Source of the DNA: Alphaproteobacteria bacterium
GTDB taxonomy: Bacteria > Pseudomonadota > Alphaproteobacteria > Sphingomonadales > Sphingomonadaceae
Direction of reading: 5' to 3'
DNA: 64,000 nt
Assembly: GCA_030430365.1 (NCBI GenBank)
Contig: JAUIFP010000004.1
Coordinates: 1 to 64,000, forward strand
Positions within the stretch are counted from its first letter, which is position 1. Each line of letters opens with the position of its first letter. The notes beneath the pieces are model-generated. The model made no database searches. It worked only from the letters and a program-made list of their open reading frames with translations, and had not been told where the DNA came from. Positions 16,149 to 23,688 of the stretch are shown piece after piece. A program made the position numbers and the translations under genes.

Positions 16149-16913
16149 TTAGGCAAGCAGCCAATCGGCAGCCTCGGACAGGTCGGCACAGAGCCTGCTC
16201 GGCGGCGGATCGATGCTGCTCTCCGCCCCGGCCTCGTATTTGCCAGTCTTGACCAGGATACCGGAAAGCCCCGCAGCCATGGCGCCCGCCACATCGCTTT
16301 CCACATCGTCGCCGATCATCACTGCCCGGTCCGCCGAGCAGCCCAGGCTGTCCAGCGCCGCCTGAAAGAAAGGCTGCGCTGGCTTGCCAAGGACGACCGG
16401 CTCACACCCGCTGGCGAAGGCAAGCGCCTGCACGAAGGGCCCCGCATCTAGGCTCAGTTGCCCGTCCCCGTCCCGGAAACTGCGATTGTTCGCTAGAGCC
16501 AGAAACTCCGCGCCCTGATCCAGCACTCTGAACGCGGCATTCAGCGCGTCATAGGTGAAGCCCTGCCCTGCATCGCCAACGACCACAGCCTTGCGCTTGC
16601 CCGGCGCCAGGTCAGCGAAATCCGCCTCGAGTGCCGGGTGGATCAGCAAATGCGGCTCCAGCCCTTCCTTCTCGATCAGCTGCCTTGCCGCCAGCGCCGG
16701 CGTGAACAGCTCCTCTTCTTCGACCGAGAGGCCCATTGCGCGCAGCATGCCCAGCAATTCGCCATGCGGCGTACGCGTGGTGTTCGTTAGGAAACGCAAA
16801 GGAATGCCGGCATCCCGGAGCCTGGCTATTGCGTCCACAGCCCCGGGGATGGGTTCGTCGCCGACATAGACGACGCCGCCAAGATCCAGAAGTACGCAGT
16901 CAAATCGGGGCAT
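16149..16913 (-). CDS. HAD-IIA family hydrolase (LHPP/NagD-like)
   Basis: A 254-residue HAD phosphatase of subclass IIA. Motif I is LLDLGGVVY (nucleophile Asp10), motif II FLTNTTRTP, a Lys in GKPAQPFF and motif III GDDVESDVAGAMAAG. The second Asp of the usual DxD is replaced by Gly12, as in the LHPP-type branch, where this position is not Asp. The cap domain is C2-type between about residues 85 and 180. It lies 66 nt downstream of the asnB-like gene and is the last member of the minus-strand carbamoyl/amidotransferase operon. It could dephosphorylate a product or side product of that pathway; this is inference. Confidence 0.82.
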   Translation of the reverse strand: MPRFDCVLLDLGGVVYVGDEPIPGAVDAIARLRDAGIPLRFLTNTTRTPHGELLGMLRAMGLSVEEEELFTPALAARQLIEKEGLEPHLLIHPALEADFADLAPGKRKAVVVGDAGQGFTYDALNAAFRVLDQGAEFLALANNRSFRDGDGQLSLDAGPFVQALAFASGCEPVVLGKPAQPFFQAALDSLGCSADRAVMIGDDVESDVAGAMAAGLSGILVKTGKYEAGAESSIDPPPSRLCADLSEAADWLLA

Positions 16914-16979
16914 CGATCAAGACCTCATGCAAGAGCCTTCTTTCACCCCTCCCCGCACCATTAAAACGCCATCGCGCCG

Positions 16980-18923
16980 TCAGATCAACTCGTCGATCGC
17001 ATGCAAGGCAATCGCGTGGTTCAATATGATATCCTTGCGCGTGTTCTGCGTGTGATCGTCGCTCTTACGATAATCCTCGATCGACTGGTTCAGCTTCGCC
17101 TCATCGAAAATACCGTGTTCTGCGATTTTCTCCGAAGACAGCCACTTTTCAATCAATTTGTTGATTTCGTTCGTCTTTTCTTCGTCCGTGTGGGCCGGCG
17201 GCGCCATGAAGGCGAATTTCTCGCGCTTGTAGAGCACTTCGGGCAGGACATATTTCATCGCCTCGCGCACTACCCATTTTTCGATCCCGTCGCGGATGCG
17301 GACATGCGGCGGAATGCGCAGCGCAAGCTCGGCAACATGGTGATCGAGAAAGGCCGGGCGGCTTTCAAGGCTGTTCGCCATGTCCACGCGGTCCCCGCCC
17401 CAATTAAGGATCTGCCCCTCCAGCATCGTCTTGATCCAGCTATACTGCACCTTGTCGAGCACATGGCGTCCATCCAGCATCGAACGGTCGAGCGAATAGG
17501 CAATCGCCGCAATCGGATCGTAATCGCCGAGCTTTTCCTTGAACTCATCGGACAGCAAAGGCTTCACCCGTTCGAGCACGAGCATCCAGGGCTGGATCCA
17601 TGAGGGCGTGAAGCCCATCACTTCTTCGAAAGCGGGATGCGAGATCTGCTGTTCGGCCAGTACGGAGCCCGAGAAGATCGCGTTACGCTTCTTCATCTCT
17701 TCGCCGGCCGTCGTCTTCGACAGCTCCGAATCGTGCAGGAAATAGTCCGCCTTGAACTGGGCATAGCCGCCGAACAGCTCGTCCGAGCCTTCGCCCGTGA
17801 TCACGACCTTGTAGCCGACTTCGCGGACATGCTTGCTCATCAGCATCTTTGCGACGCCGAGCGTGTTGTAGAAGGTGCGCTCCGAATAATAGACCGCATC
17901 CTCGAAATTCTTGCCGTAGAGATCCACGGCCTTGATGTTCAGGATATCCTGATCGGCGCCGGCCTTCTCGGCCATTTCGGTCGCGATCGCCGCTTCGTCA
18001 TAGCGGTCGTCGTCGAAGCTGATGGTGAAGGCCTTGACCGGCGATTGCTGGATTGCCGCAGCCATACCGATAATCGAACAACTGTCGATCCCGCCGGAGA
18101 GATAGCAGGCGACCGGAACGTCCGCCTCCAGCCGCAGGGTAATGCTCTCCACCAGAGCCTGGCGGACATTTTCGATATGCTCTTCGTCAGGCAGTTCGTC
18201 ATGCTCGCCATCGAGCGGGAATTCGGCATCCCAATAGCGCTTCTCTTCGAGCGCGAAGGACCCGTCGTCCTGCTTGGTGACGATCAGCATGTGGCCAGGC
18301 TTCAGTGCCTGTATGCCTTCGAACAGCGTCATACCCGGCACCATCACCTGCATCATCTGATGCAGCTGCGCCTTCGGGCAGACATCGCGAGGCACGCCGG
18401 GATGCGCCAGCATCGCCTTCATTTCGCTGCCCCAGAAGAAACCGGCATCCCCGGCATGATAGAACAGCGGACGAATTCCGAAACGGTCACGCACCAGGAT
18501 CAGCTGCTGCTTTTCCTCGTCGAATATGGCGAAGGCGAACTCGCCCCGCAGATGGTCGACGAAGTCGAGCCCATGCTTTCGATAGAGCTTCAGCGCGATC
18601 TCGCTGTCCGACTTGGTGGAGAACTCATACCCGTCGGTCCGCAGCAGGCCGCGTATCCGCTTGTAGTCGTAGAATTCGCCATTGATCGTGCCGACCAGCC
18701 CTGCCGTACCGTCGCTTTCCATGCCGTAGATCGGCTGATCGCCGGCATGAAGGCCGATGATCGAAAGGCGCGTATGCACCATCGCCAGGCCGCTGGCGGG
18801 ATCGAAATGGTATCCATGCCCGTCCGGGCCACGGTGATACATCTTGTCCGCCATCGCCTGGGCGATGATTTCACTGTCACTTGGAAATGAAGACGGGGTC
18901 CAGAACCCGGCAATGCCACACAT
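16980..18923 (-). CDS. asnB: Glutamine-hydrolysing asparagine synthase (AsnB family)
   Basis: A 647-residue class-II glutamine amidotransferase. Cys2 of the N-terminal MCGIAGFW is the glutaminase nucleophile (domain about residues 2-190). The C-terminal synthetase domain (about 235-640) has the ATP pyrophosphatase P-loop CYLSGGIDSCSI and the EGSDELFGGY motif. Family members transfer ammonia to an AMP-activated carboxylate, normally aspartate. It is about 90 residues longer than E. coli AsnB, within the range of the long bacterial type whose acceptor may differ. It lies 39 nt after the carbamoyltransferase-like gene in the same operon, so an unusual acceptor produced by that pathway is possible. 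Confidence 0.9.
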   Translation of the reverse strand: MCGIAGFWTPSSFPSDSEIIAQAMADKMYHRGPDGHGYHFDPASGLAMVHTRLSIIGLHAGDQPIYGMESDGTAGLVGTINGEFYDYKRIRGLLRTDGYEFSTKSDSEIALKLYRKHGLDFVDHLRGEFAFAIFDEEKQQLILVRDRFGIRPLFYHAGDAGFFWGSEMKAMLAHPGVPRDVCPKAQLHQMMQVMVPGMTLFEGIQALKPGHMLIVTKQDDGSFALEEKRYWDAEFPLDGEHDELPDEEHIENVRQALVESITLRLEADVPVACYLSGGIDSCSIIGMAAAIQQSPVKAFTISFDDDRYDEAAIATEMAEKAGADQDILNIKAVDLYGKNFEDAVYYSERTFYNTLGVAKMLMSKHVREVGYKVVITGEGSDELFGGYAQFKADYFLHDSELSKTTAGEEMKKRNAIFSGSVLAEQQISHPAFEEVMGFTPSWIQPWMLVLERVKPLLSDEFKEKLGDYDPIAAIAYSLDRSMLDGRHVLDKVQYSWIKTMLEGQILNWGGDRVDMANSLESRPAFLDHHVAELALRIPPHVRIRDGIEKWVVREAMKYVLPEVLYKREKFAFMAPPAHTDEEKTNEINKLIEKWLSSEKIAEHGIFDEAKLNQSIEDYRKSDDHTQNTRKDIILNHAIALHAIDELI

Positions 18924-18962
18924 CGTGCTTGTTCTTACCTTCGATTGATGGCCGGTTGAGGC

Positions 18963-20054
18963 TCAGTTCAAGAGATTGTCGGGCACGATATTGCGTACCC
19001 TGTCGAAAATGGCGAGCAACAGCGCCTGCCGGATCCAGACTGCGCCATCGGCCTGGTTGAAATAGAGATTGTGCTGCGTCTCATCGAGATCGGTCGACAG
19101 CTCGTCCCCGCGCGCAAGCGGATGAAGGATAACCGTATCGTCCTTCAGCTTACTCTTGGCGCTCAGCTGGAACTCTTCGCCGAAGAACCGGTAGCCATCG
19201 CCAAGATAGGCAATCGCATTCATGTAGACGACGTCGAGATATTCGAGGCTGCCCTGCAAGTCTCGCGAGAAGTTGATCCCAATCGGGCTGCCATTGCACA
19301 TCTCACGCAGCTCTGCGCCCAGCGGATCCGCCATCTCCGAAAAGATCGTGATGTGGTTCACGTTTTCCGGGAAAAGCAGAGCCAGCGTGAGAAAGCTCTT
19401 CACCGTGCGCATATTGCCCGGCGTTCCGATAATCCCGATGTTCAGGCGGAATTTCTCCGGAATCTGGCCATATGCAATTTCCGGTCGCCATTTGAGCAGC
19501 GCATACCAATCGGCCAGCGCCTGCGTCGGATGCTCATCCGATCCGTTGCCGCCATTCACCAGCGGAATGCGCAAATACTCCGTCAGATCGGCGACGGCGC
19601 GCTGCTCCGTATGCCGCACCACAACGATATCGGCATAGGAATTGAACATCTGGCCGATGTCCCGCATGCTTTCGCCCTTGGCGACGCCTGTGGTCTTCGC
19701 ATCGGCGACGCTGATCGTCTTGCCGCCGACGGAAAGCATTGCGCTTTCGAAGGAGAGCCGCGTTCGCGTGCTCGGCTCGAAGAAGGCGGCGGCCATGATC
19801 TTGTCTTCCAGCGCATGCACCACCGGGAAGCGGTGCAGCTGGAGATAAGCCGCCAGCTTGGTCAGTTCGCACAGCAGTTCCTTGTCGAACTGTGCAGCCG
19901 ACAAGACCGAGCTGTTGCGCAAACGGTCAAGCACCTTGGTCTGGATCATCGGAGAATCGGCAAGCAATCCCGATGGATCGGGACAGTTTCCAATTCTTCC
20001 GAATTTCCGCTTTGGATCCGCCTCATGGGCGACCTTCGAAGCAGGGAGTGTCAC
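18963..20054 (-). CDS. Aspartate-carbamoyltransferase-like enzyme with altered acceptor site
   Basis: A 363-residue transcarbamylase. Carbamoyl-phosphate residues are intact: STRTR (95-99), Lys126 of the 80s-type loop, Arg147 in VVRH, His175 in HPTQ and Arg216 in GNMRTVKS. By hand alignment with E. coli PyrB, the aspartate-binding Arg229 and Gln231 in TRVQ become NAIA (279-282), and HPLPR becomes HPLAR (311-315). The usual acceptor aspartate is therefore doubtful. The GTG start overlaps the stop of a 39-codon gene (GTGA); Met36 is an alternative start. The operon also carries an AsnB-type enzyme, a symporter and a HAD phosphatase rather than pyrimidine genes. Annotation simply as pyrB would be unsafe. 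Confidence 0.82.
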   Translation of the reverse strand: MTLPASKVAHEADPKRKFGRIGNCPDPSGLLADSPMIQTKVLDRLRNSSVLSAAQFDKELLCELTKLAAYLQLHRFPVVHALEDKIMAAAFFEPSTRTRLSFESAMLSVGGKTISVADAKTTGVAKGESMRDIGQMFNSYADIVVVRHTEQRAVADLTEYLRIPLVNGGNGSDEHPTQALADWYALLKWRPEIAYGQIPEKFRLNIGIIGTPGNMRTVKSFLTLALLFPENVNHITIFSEMADPLGAELREMCNGSPIGINFSRDLQGSLEYLDVVYMNAIAYLGDGYRFFGEEFQLSAKSKLKDDTVILHPLARGDELSTDLDETQHNLYFNQADGAVWIRQALLLAIFDRVRNIVPDNLLN

Positions 20055-20170
20055 CAGCTTGTTCCCCCGACGATGTCACGCACAAGCATAGCGAGTAACG
20101 CCGCCGCGGATATGGCGCACCAGATCAGCGCACCATAAATGAGTAAGGAGAGAGTTCCGGCTGAAAACAT
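20051..20170 (-). CDS. 39-residue membrane protein, probable symporter accessory subunit
   Basis: A 39-codon gene exactly bridging the symporter and the carbamoyltransferase-like gene. Its ATG overlaps the symporter stop (TGATG), and its TGA overlaps the GTG of the next gene. The product has a single hydrophobic helix (about residues 7-30, containing SLLIYGALIWC and AAALLAMLV) followed by a short charged tail (RDIVGG). Small one-helix proteins encoded next to sodium/solute symporters are known as accessory subunits. The double overlap and helix argue that this is real and translationally coupled. It would be missed by callers with a length cut-off. Confidence 0.72.
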   Translation of the reverse strand: MFSAGTLSLLIYGALIWCAISAAALLAMLVRDIVGGTSW

Positions 20171-21594
20171 CAAATGCCCTCTTTTAGCCTGCTCCAGTCA
20201 AACTGGGTTTTGGAGAGTAAGGCGCAAGCAAGAACCCACACCATCGAAACGGCCGTGCCTATCGTGCTCGCTACGTACCAGCCGATCTGGAAGTAGCTGA
20301 TCAAGCCTATGCCGCCGCCCAGCAGCATCCCCCCGATCGCGCCTGTCGTGTTGGCTCTGCGCCAATACAGTCCGGTAACGATCGGCCAGATCATAGCACC
20401 AACCAGTGGCCCTGCAAAAAACAGCACGGATGCTAGCGTCCCGATACGCGGCACGCAGACGGCCCAAGTGAACAGGCCAAGGCCCAAAGTGATCCATTGG
20501 GCCACGACCTTAAGCGATTCGGGCTGCGCCATGGGATGGAACAAGCGGCGATAGACGTCTTCGGTTATCAGGTCCGATGTCGCGGCCAGCAGACTGTCGA
20601 TGCTGGATGCCAGGGAGCAGAATACGATAATGAAGATCGCGATGGCTCCTGCCCCGCCCAGCACATCGGCAATGACAAGGGGGCCGACCATATCCGGGCT
20701 CGGCACCGCGACGTTCAACGCGCCCGAAGCCAGTGCAATGAAACCCGCTGCGATCGGGATCGGGAACCATACCAGCCCCGCAATCGCAAAGGCTTTCCCG
20801 CCCACGCCCTCGCGAAGCGCAAAGGCGCGGCTCCACCAGACATTGTTATGGAAAACCTCGCCCAGCCCGAACAGCAGATTGTTGAAAATCGCCATCAACG
20901 CCGCGGGGAACATCACCGTGATCAACATCGGCTTGTTGGTTTCGAGATTGGTGTGAATTTCTTCGACCGAGACGTTTTGCAGCACGGAGAAGCCCACGAT
21001 CACGATCCCGACCAGAATGATCAGGCTCTGGATGAAATCGGTGCCGATAACCGCCATCAGGCCGCCCCGCATCGTGTAGATCACACAGACCGTAAGGATC
21101 ACGGTCATGCCCCAGACATAGGGAATCCCCGAAAGCGCATTGAGCAGTATCCCCCCTGCCATCGCCATACTGACGAGCCAGGTGAGCGAATAGAACAGCG
21201 TGAAAATCAGAAAGATGAACCAGGCAAAACGGCCGTAACGCAAGCGGAAGAAATCCCCCGAGGTATAGCCGTTCGGCATCAACTTGCGGATACGGCCCGC
21301 AAGTGGCGCGAACAGTAGCAGGCCGAATGCCGCCATCGAGTAGGCCAGCATTCCCCAGATACCCAGCTCAAGCGCAAATTGCGGCGCCAGCATGGTCGTG
21401 TTCGAAGTGATCCAGGTGGCCGCAGCAGTGGCCGATCCAAGCGCAAGGCCGACATTGCGCCCTGCCAGCGCATGATCTTCAAAGCTCTTGTTGCGGCGCC
21501 CCCAATAAACACCCAGGCCGATCCACAACATGCTGAACAGCGCCAGCAGGATCCACCCCGTCATGGGATCGAGCAGAGCAGCTTTCTCGCTCAT
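20170..21594 (-). CDS. Sodium:solute symporter family (SSS) transporter
   Basis: A 474-residue integral membrane protein with about 12-13 hydrophobic helices. It has the SSS-family N-terminal WxGxxWGRRNKSFEDHALAGRN-type motif (about residues 25-47) followed by GSATAAATWITSN, and the FCSLASSIDSLLAATSD segment that contributes sodium ligands. SSS transporters couple Na+ influx to uptake of amino acids, ureides, sugars or carboxylates. It overlaps by 4 nt the preceding beta-sandwich membrane protein and by 1 nt the 39-residue accessory protein. Substrate is unknown; the operon partners suggest an amino, amide or ureido compound. Confidence 0.87.
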   Translation of the reverse strand: MSEKAALLDPMTGWILLALFSMLWIGLGVYWGRRNKSFEDHALAGRNVGLALGSATAAATWITSNTTMLAPQFALELGIWGMLAYSMAAFGLLLFAPLAGRIRKLMPNGYTSGDFFRLRYGRFAWFIFLIFTLFYSLTWLVSMAMAGGILLNALSGIPYVWGMTVILTVCVIYTMRGGLMAVIGTDFIQSLIILVGIVIVGFSVLQNVSVEEIHTNLETNKPMLITVMFPAALMAIFNNLLFGLGEVFHNNVWWSRAFALREGVGGKAFAIAGLVWFPIPIAAGFIALASGALNVAVPSPDMVGPLVIADVLGGAGAIAIFIIVFCSLASSIDSLLAATSDLITEDVYRRLFHPMAQPESLKVVAQWITLGLGLFTWAVCVPRIGTLASVLFFAGPLVGAMIWPIVTGLYWRRANTTGAIGGMLLGGGIGLISYFQIGWYVASTIGTAVSMVWVLACALLSKTQFDWSRLKEGI

Positions 21595-21995
21595 GCCCGC
21601 GCGCCCCGCACGATCACGGCAACGATGCCCAGCGCAATGATTGCCCCGATCACGGTCAACCAGATAGCCTGTTCAAGCGATTGATGGACCACGGCGAGCT
21701 CGATCGTCTCCGACTGCTCGCCAGCTTCGTCGGTCAGACGAAGATAGTATGTCCCTCCCGCCAGGCCGGATAGGAAATAGGCGTGGTTGCGGCCCTGATA
21801 AAGCTCTTGCGCGTCTTCGAAGGCCGGGCTGGTCGCGATCTCCAGTGACACCGCGCTGCCGGCGTTCCACTCCATCATCACATGGCCGGCATTGCTTTCC
21901 AGCGGACCGCTTTGCGTAAAGGCAGGCACCTGGGCATGCGCAGGCGCAACGAAAGCGAAAAGCAGCAGCAGCGGCACCGCGATCACAAACAACAT
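21591..21995 (-). CDS. Small secreted beta-sandwich (fibronectin III-like) protein with C-terminal membrane anchor
   Basis: A 134-residue protein with a signal peptide (ending near APAHA), a beta-sandwich domain (about residues 25-100) with fibronectin type III-like features such as YFLSGLAGGTYYLRL, and a C-terminal hydrophobic helix (about 108-128) followed by Arg residues. It should expose the domain to the periplasm. ATG 21995 is chosen because the signal peptide starts there; the ribosome site is weak and longer in-frame extensions look non-coding. The stop overlaps the symporter ATG (ATGA), so it is the first gene of this operon and perhaps a periplasmic partner of the transporter. Confidence 0.68.
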   Translation of the reverse strand: MLFVIAVPLLLLFAFVAPAHAQVPAFTQSGPLESNAGHVMMEWNAGSAVSLEIATSPAFEDAQELYQGRNHAYFLSGLAGGTYYLRLTDEAGEQSETIELAVVHQSLEQAIWLTVIGAIIALGIVAVIVRGARA

Positions 21996-22244
21996 TTGCA
22001 GGGGCGCAGGGCCCGACTTCTCAGAAAAACGGCAGACTGGGAGCGTGCAGGAGGCATTCAAGCGCCGCCGGGCGAAGGTCTCGCAGTGGGGTAAGATTGT
22101 TCCTTGACCGTCCTGCCGGCCGCTGCGCCGGTGCTCTTGCTGATTTCCGTTGGAGCTCAAGCCCCTAACAAATGGATGCGCCCGTGTGAACCGCTGGCTG
22201 CAAATCCTCGCAAGTCGGCGCGGGAGGCGCTGACGCTCGGAAAG

Positions 22245-23180
22245 TTACTTGTAAGCCAATTCGATGACCCGGACGAGGTCCGTCAGCGTCTCGCAAACGG
22301 GCGTCGGCACGCCCAGTTCCGCGCCTTCACGCGCGATAGCCCCATTGATGGTGCCGATCTCCGTCATGCGTCCATGTTCGCGATCCTGCAGCATGGATGC
22401 CTTGTGATGGGCATGTTCCTTCAGAGCGGAGGCGATGGTAGAGAGAATTTGTTCCCGCTCCAAATGAATGCCTTTCGCCGCCGCCACGGCAAGTGTTTCA
22501 TCGACCACGCTGGCGGCGATCCGTTTGCCGGGCTCGTTATCCATCCCTGCATTCGGCACTTCGCAGATCATCGCCATCGCATTGAGCGCGGCATTGAATG
22601 CCACTTTTTCCCACACGGCATGGTTGGCGTCGGCGGCAATCTTCGTCTTGAACCCAGATCGCTCCAGAAGTTCCGCGACCGGCTGGGAATATGGCTGCGC
22701 CTCGGGCGTGAAACCGCCCAGTTCGAGAAAACCGAAACCATGCGTGACCACGCCCGACTTGCCGGTAAAATCGGCCGGAACATGCGCCGTGCCCATCAGC
22801 ACGCGTTCGGCGCCGAATGCCTCGGCTAGCAAATCCGCATTGCCGATCCCGTTCTGCAATGTCAGCGCGATCGTGTCGGGAGAGGCCAAATGGGCAACGG
22901 AGGCAATAGCGGCTGCGCTATGCGTGCCCTTGGTGAAGAGCAGCACCAGGTCTACCGGCGCCGCAACATCTGCGGCAAGCGCTGCGCCAACACGCAGAGT
23001 ACGCGTTCCAGCGTCGTCTTTGAGAGAGATGCCCTCCCCTGCAATGGCAGAGAGCCGGTCCCGGTCGACATCCACAAGGGTGACCGTGGCGCCCTGTTCG
23101 GCCATGCGTGCAGCGAACAGGCAGCCCATCGCACCAGCCCCGACGATAACGACGCTGGGCGCCGATGGGAAAGAGACCAT
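22245..23180 (-). CDS. Ketopantoate reductase family (ApbA/PanE-like) oxidoreductase
   Basis: A 311-residue NAD(P)H-dependent reductase of the 6-phosphogluconate-dehydrogenase-like fold. The nucleotide motif is GAGAMG (about residues 14-19). The catalytic Lys region KVAFNAALNAMAMICEVPN and the C-terminal helical domain are present. True PanE reduces 2-ketopantoate for pantothenate synthesis. Here the gene is the last of a Rieske dioxygenase operon (10 nt after the beta subunit), so it may act on a 2-keto acid or ketone intermediate instead. No other pantothenate gene is nearby. Confidence 0.82.
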   Translation of the reverse strand: MVSFPSAPSVVIVGAGAMGCLFAARMAEQGATVTLVDVDRDRLSAIAGEGISLKDDAGTRTLRVGAALAADVAAPVDLVLLFTKGTHSAAAIASVAHLASPDTIALTLQNGIGNADLLAEAFGAERVLMGTAHVPADFTGKSGVVTHGFGFLELGGFTPEAQPYSQPVAELLERSGFKTKIAADANHAVWEKVAFNAALNAMAMICEVPNAGMDNEPGKRIAASVVDETLAVAAAKGIHLEREQILSTIASALKEHAHHKASMLQDREHGRMTEIGTINGAIAREGAELGVPTPVCETLTDLVRVIELAYK

Positions 23181-23190
23181 TGGGACCCCC

Positions 23191-23688
23191 CTAGATGCTA
23201 TAAACGTCGAGCAAGGTCGGCACGGTATCGTTCAAAAGCCGAATGACTTTCCCTGCAATCTTCCATTCGCCATCTTGCAGCACGAGTTCATGCTCGTAGC
23301 GGCCGAAATAGGCATGTGAACGATTGACGCGAACGTCATGCGTATTCACGACGAAAGCGGAACTGAGCTTCATCCGGTCGTCCGAAGCTTCTTCCACCAA
23401 CACTCCGCTGACCAGGTGGGAAACGCGCGGCAGGACTTCGGACGCAACCGAGAAACCGGAACGTATGCGCTGCAGGCGATCTTCCAGATTTTTCCGTCCA
23501 CGATAATAGATCAGCGAAAGCTCCCGGTCGGGATCTTCCGTCTGTGTTCCGTCGTCCCGCCAAGCAGGCATCCAGAACAGGCACTCCCGGGTGAATAGCT
23601 CGATCCACGCATCGAACTCGCCCCGGTCGAGCAGCAAAGCCTCGCGGTAGAGAAATTCAGCCGCCTCTGAAGGAGACAGCGCGCTCAT
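23191..23688 (-). CDS. Aromatic-ring-hydroxylating dioxygenase beta subunit
   Basis: A 165-residue NTF2/SnoaL-fold subunit of Rieske oxygenases. It has the family features EAALLLDRGEFDAWIELF near the start (residues about 10-35) and a C-terminal half with HAYFGRYEHELVLQDGEWKI. It stabilises the alpha3beta3 hexamer and has no cofactor. The ATG at 23688 has GGAGG nearby and overlaps the alpha-subunit stop (ATGA); an upstream frame start at 23754 lies inside the alpha gene and is rejected. No ferredoxin or reductase gene follows. Confidence 0.85.
   Translation of the reverse strand: MSALSPSEAAEFLYREALLLDRGEFDAWIELFTRECLFWMPAWRDDGTQTEDPDRELSLIYYRGRKNLEDRLQRIRSGFSVASEVLPRVSHLVSGVLVEEASDDRMKLSSAFVVNTHDVRVNRSHAYFGRYEHELVLQDGEWKIAGKVIRLLNDTVPTLLDVYSI

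Noticed and set aside
18963..20054. Straight annotation as pyrB (aspartate carbamoyltransferase)
   Set aside because: The aspartate-binding Arg and Gln are replaced and there are no pyrimidine genes nearby, so only a family-level name is given.
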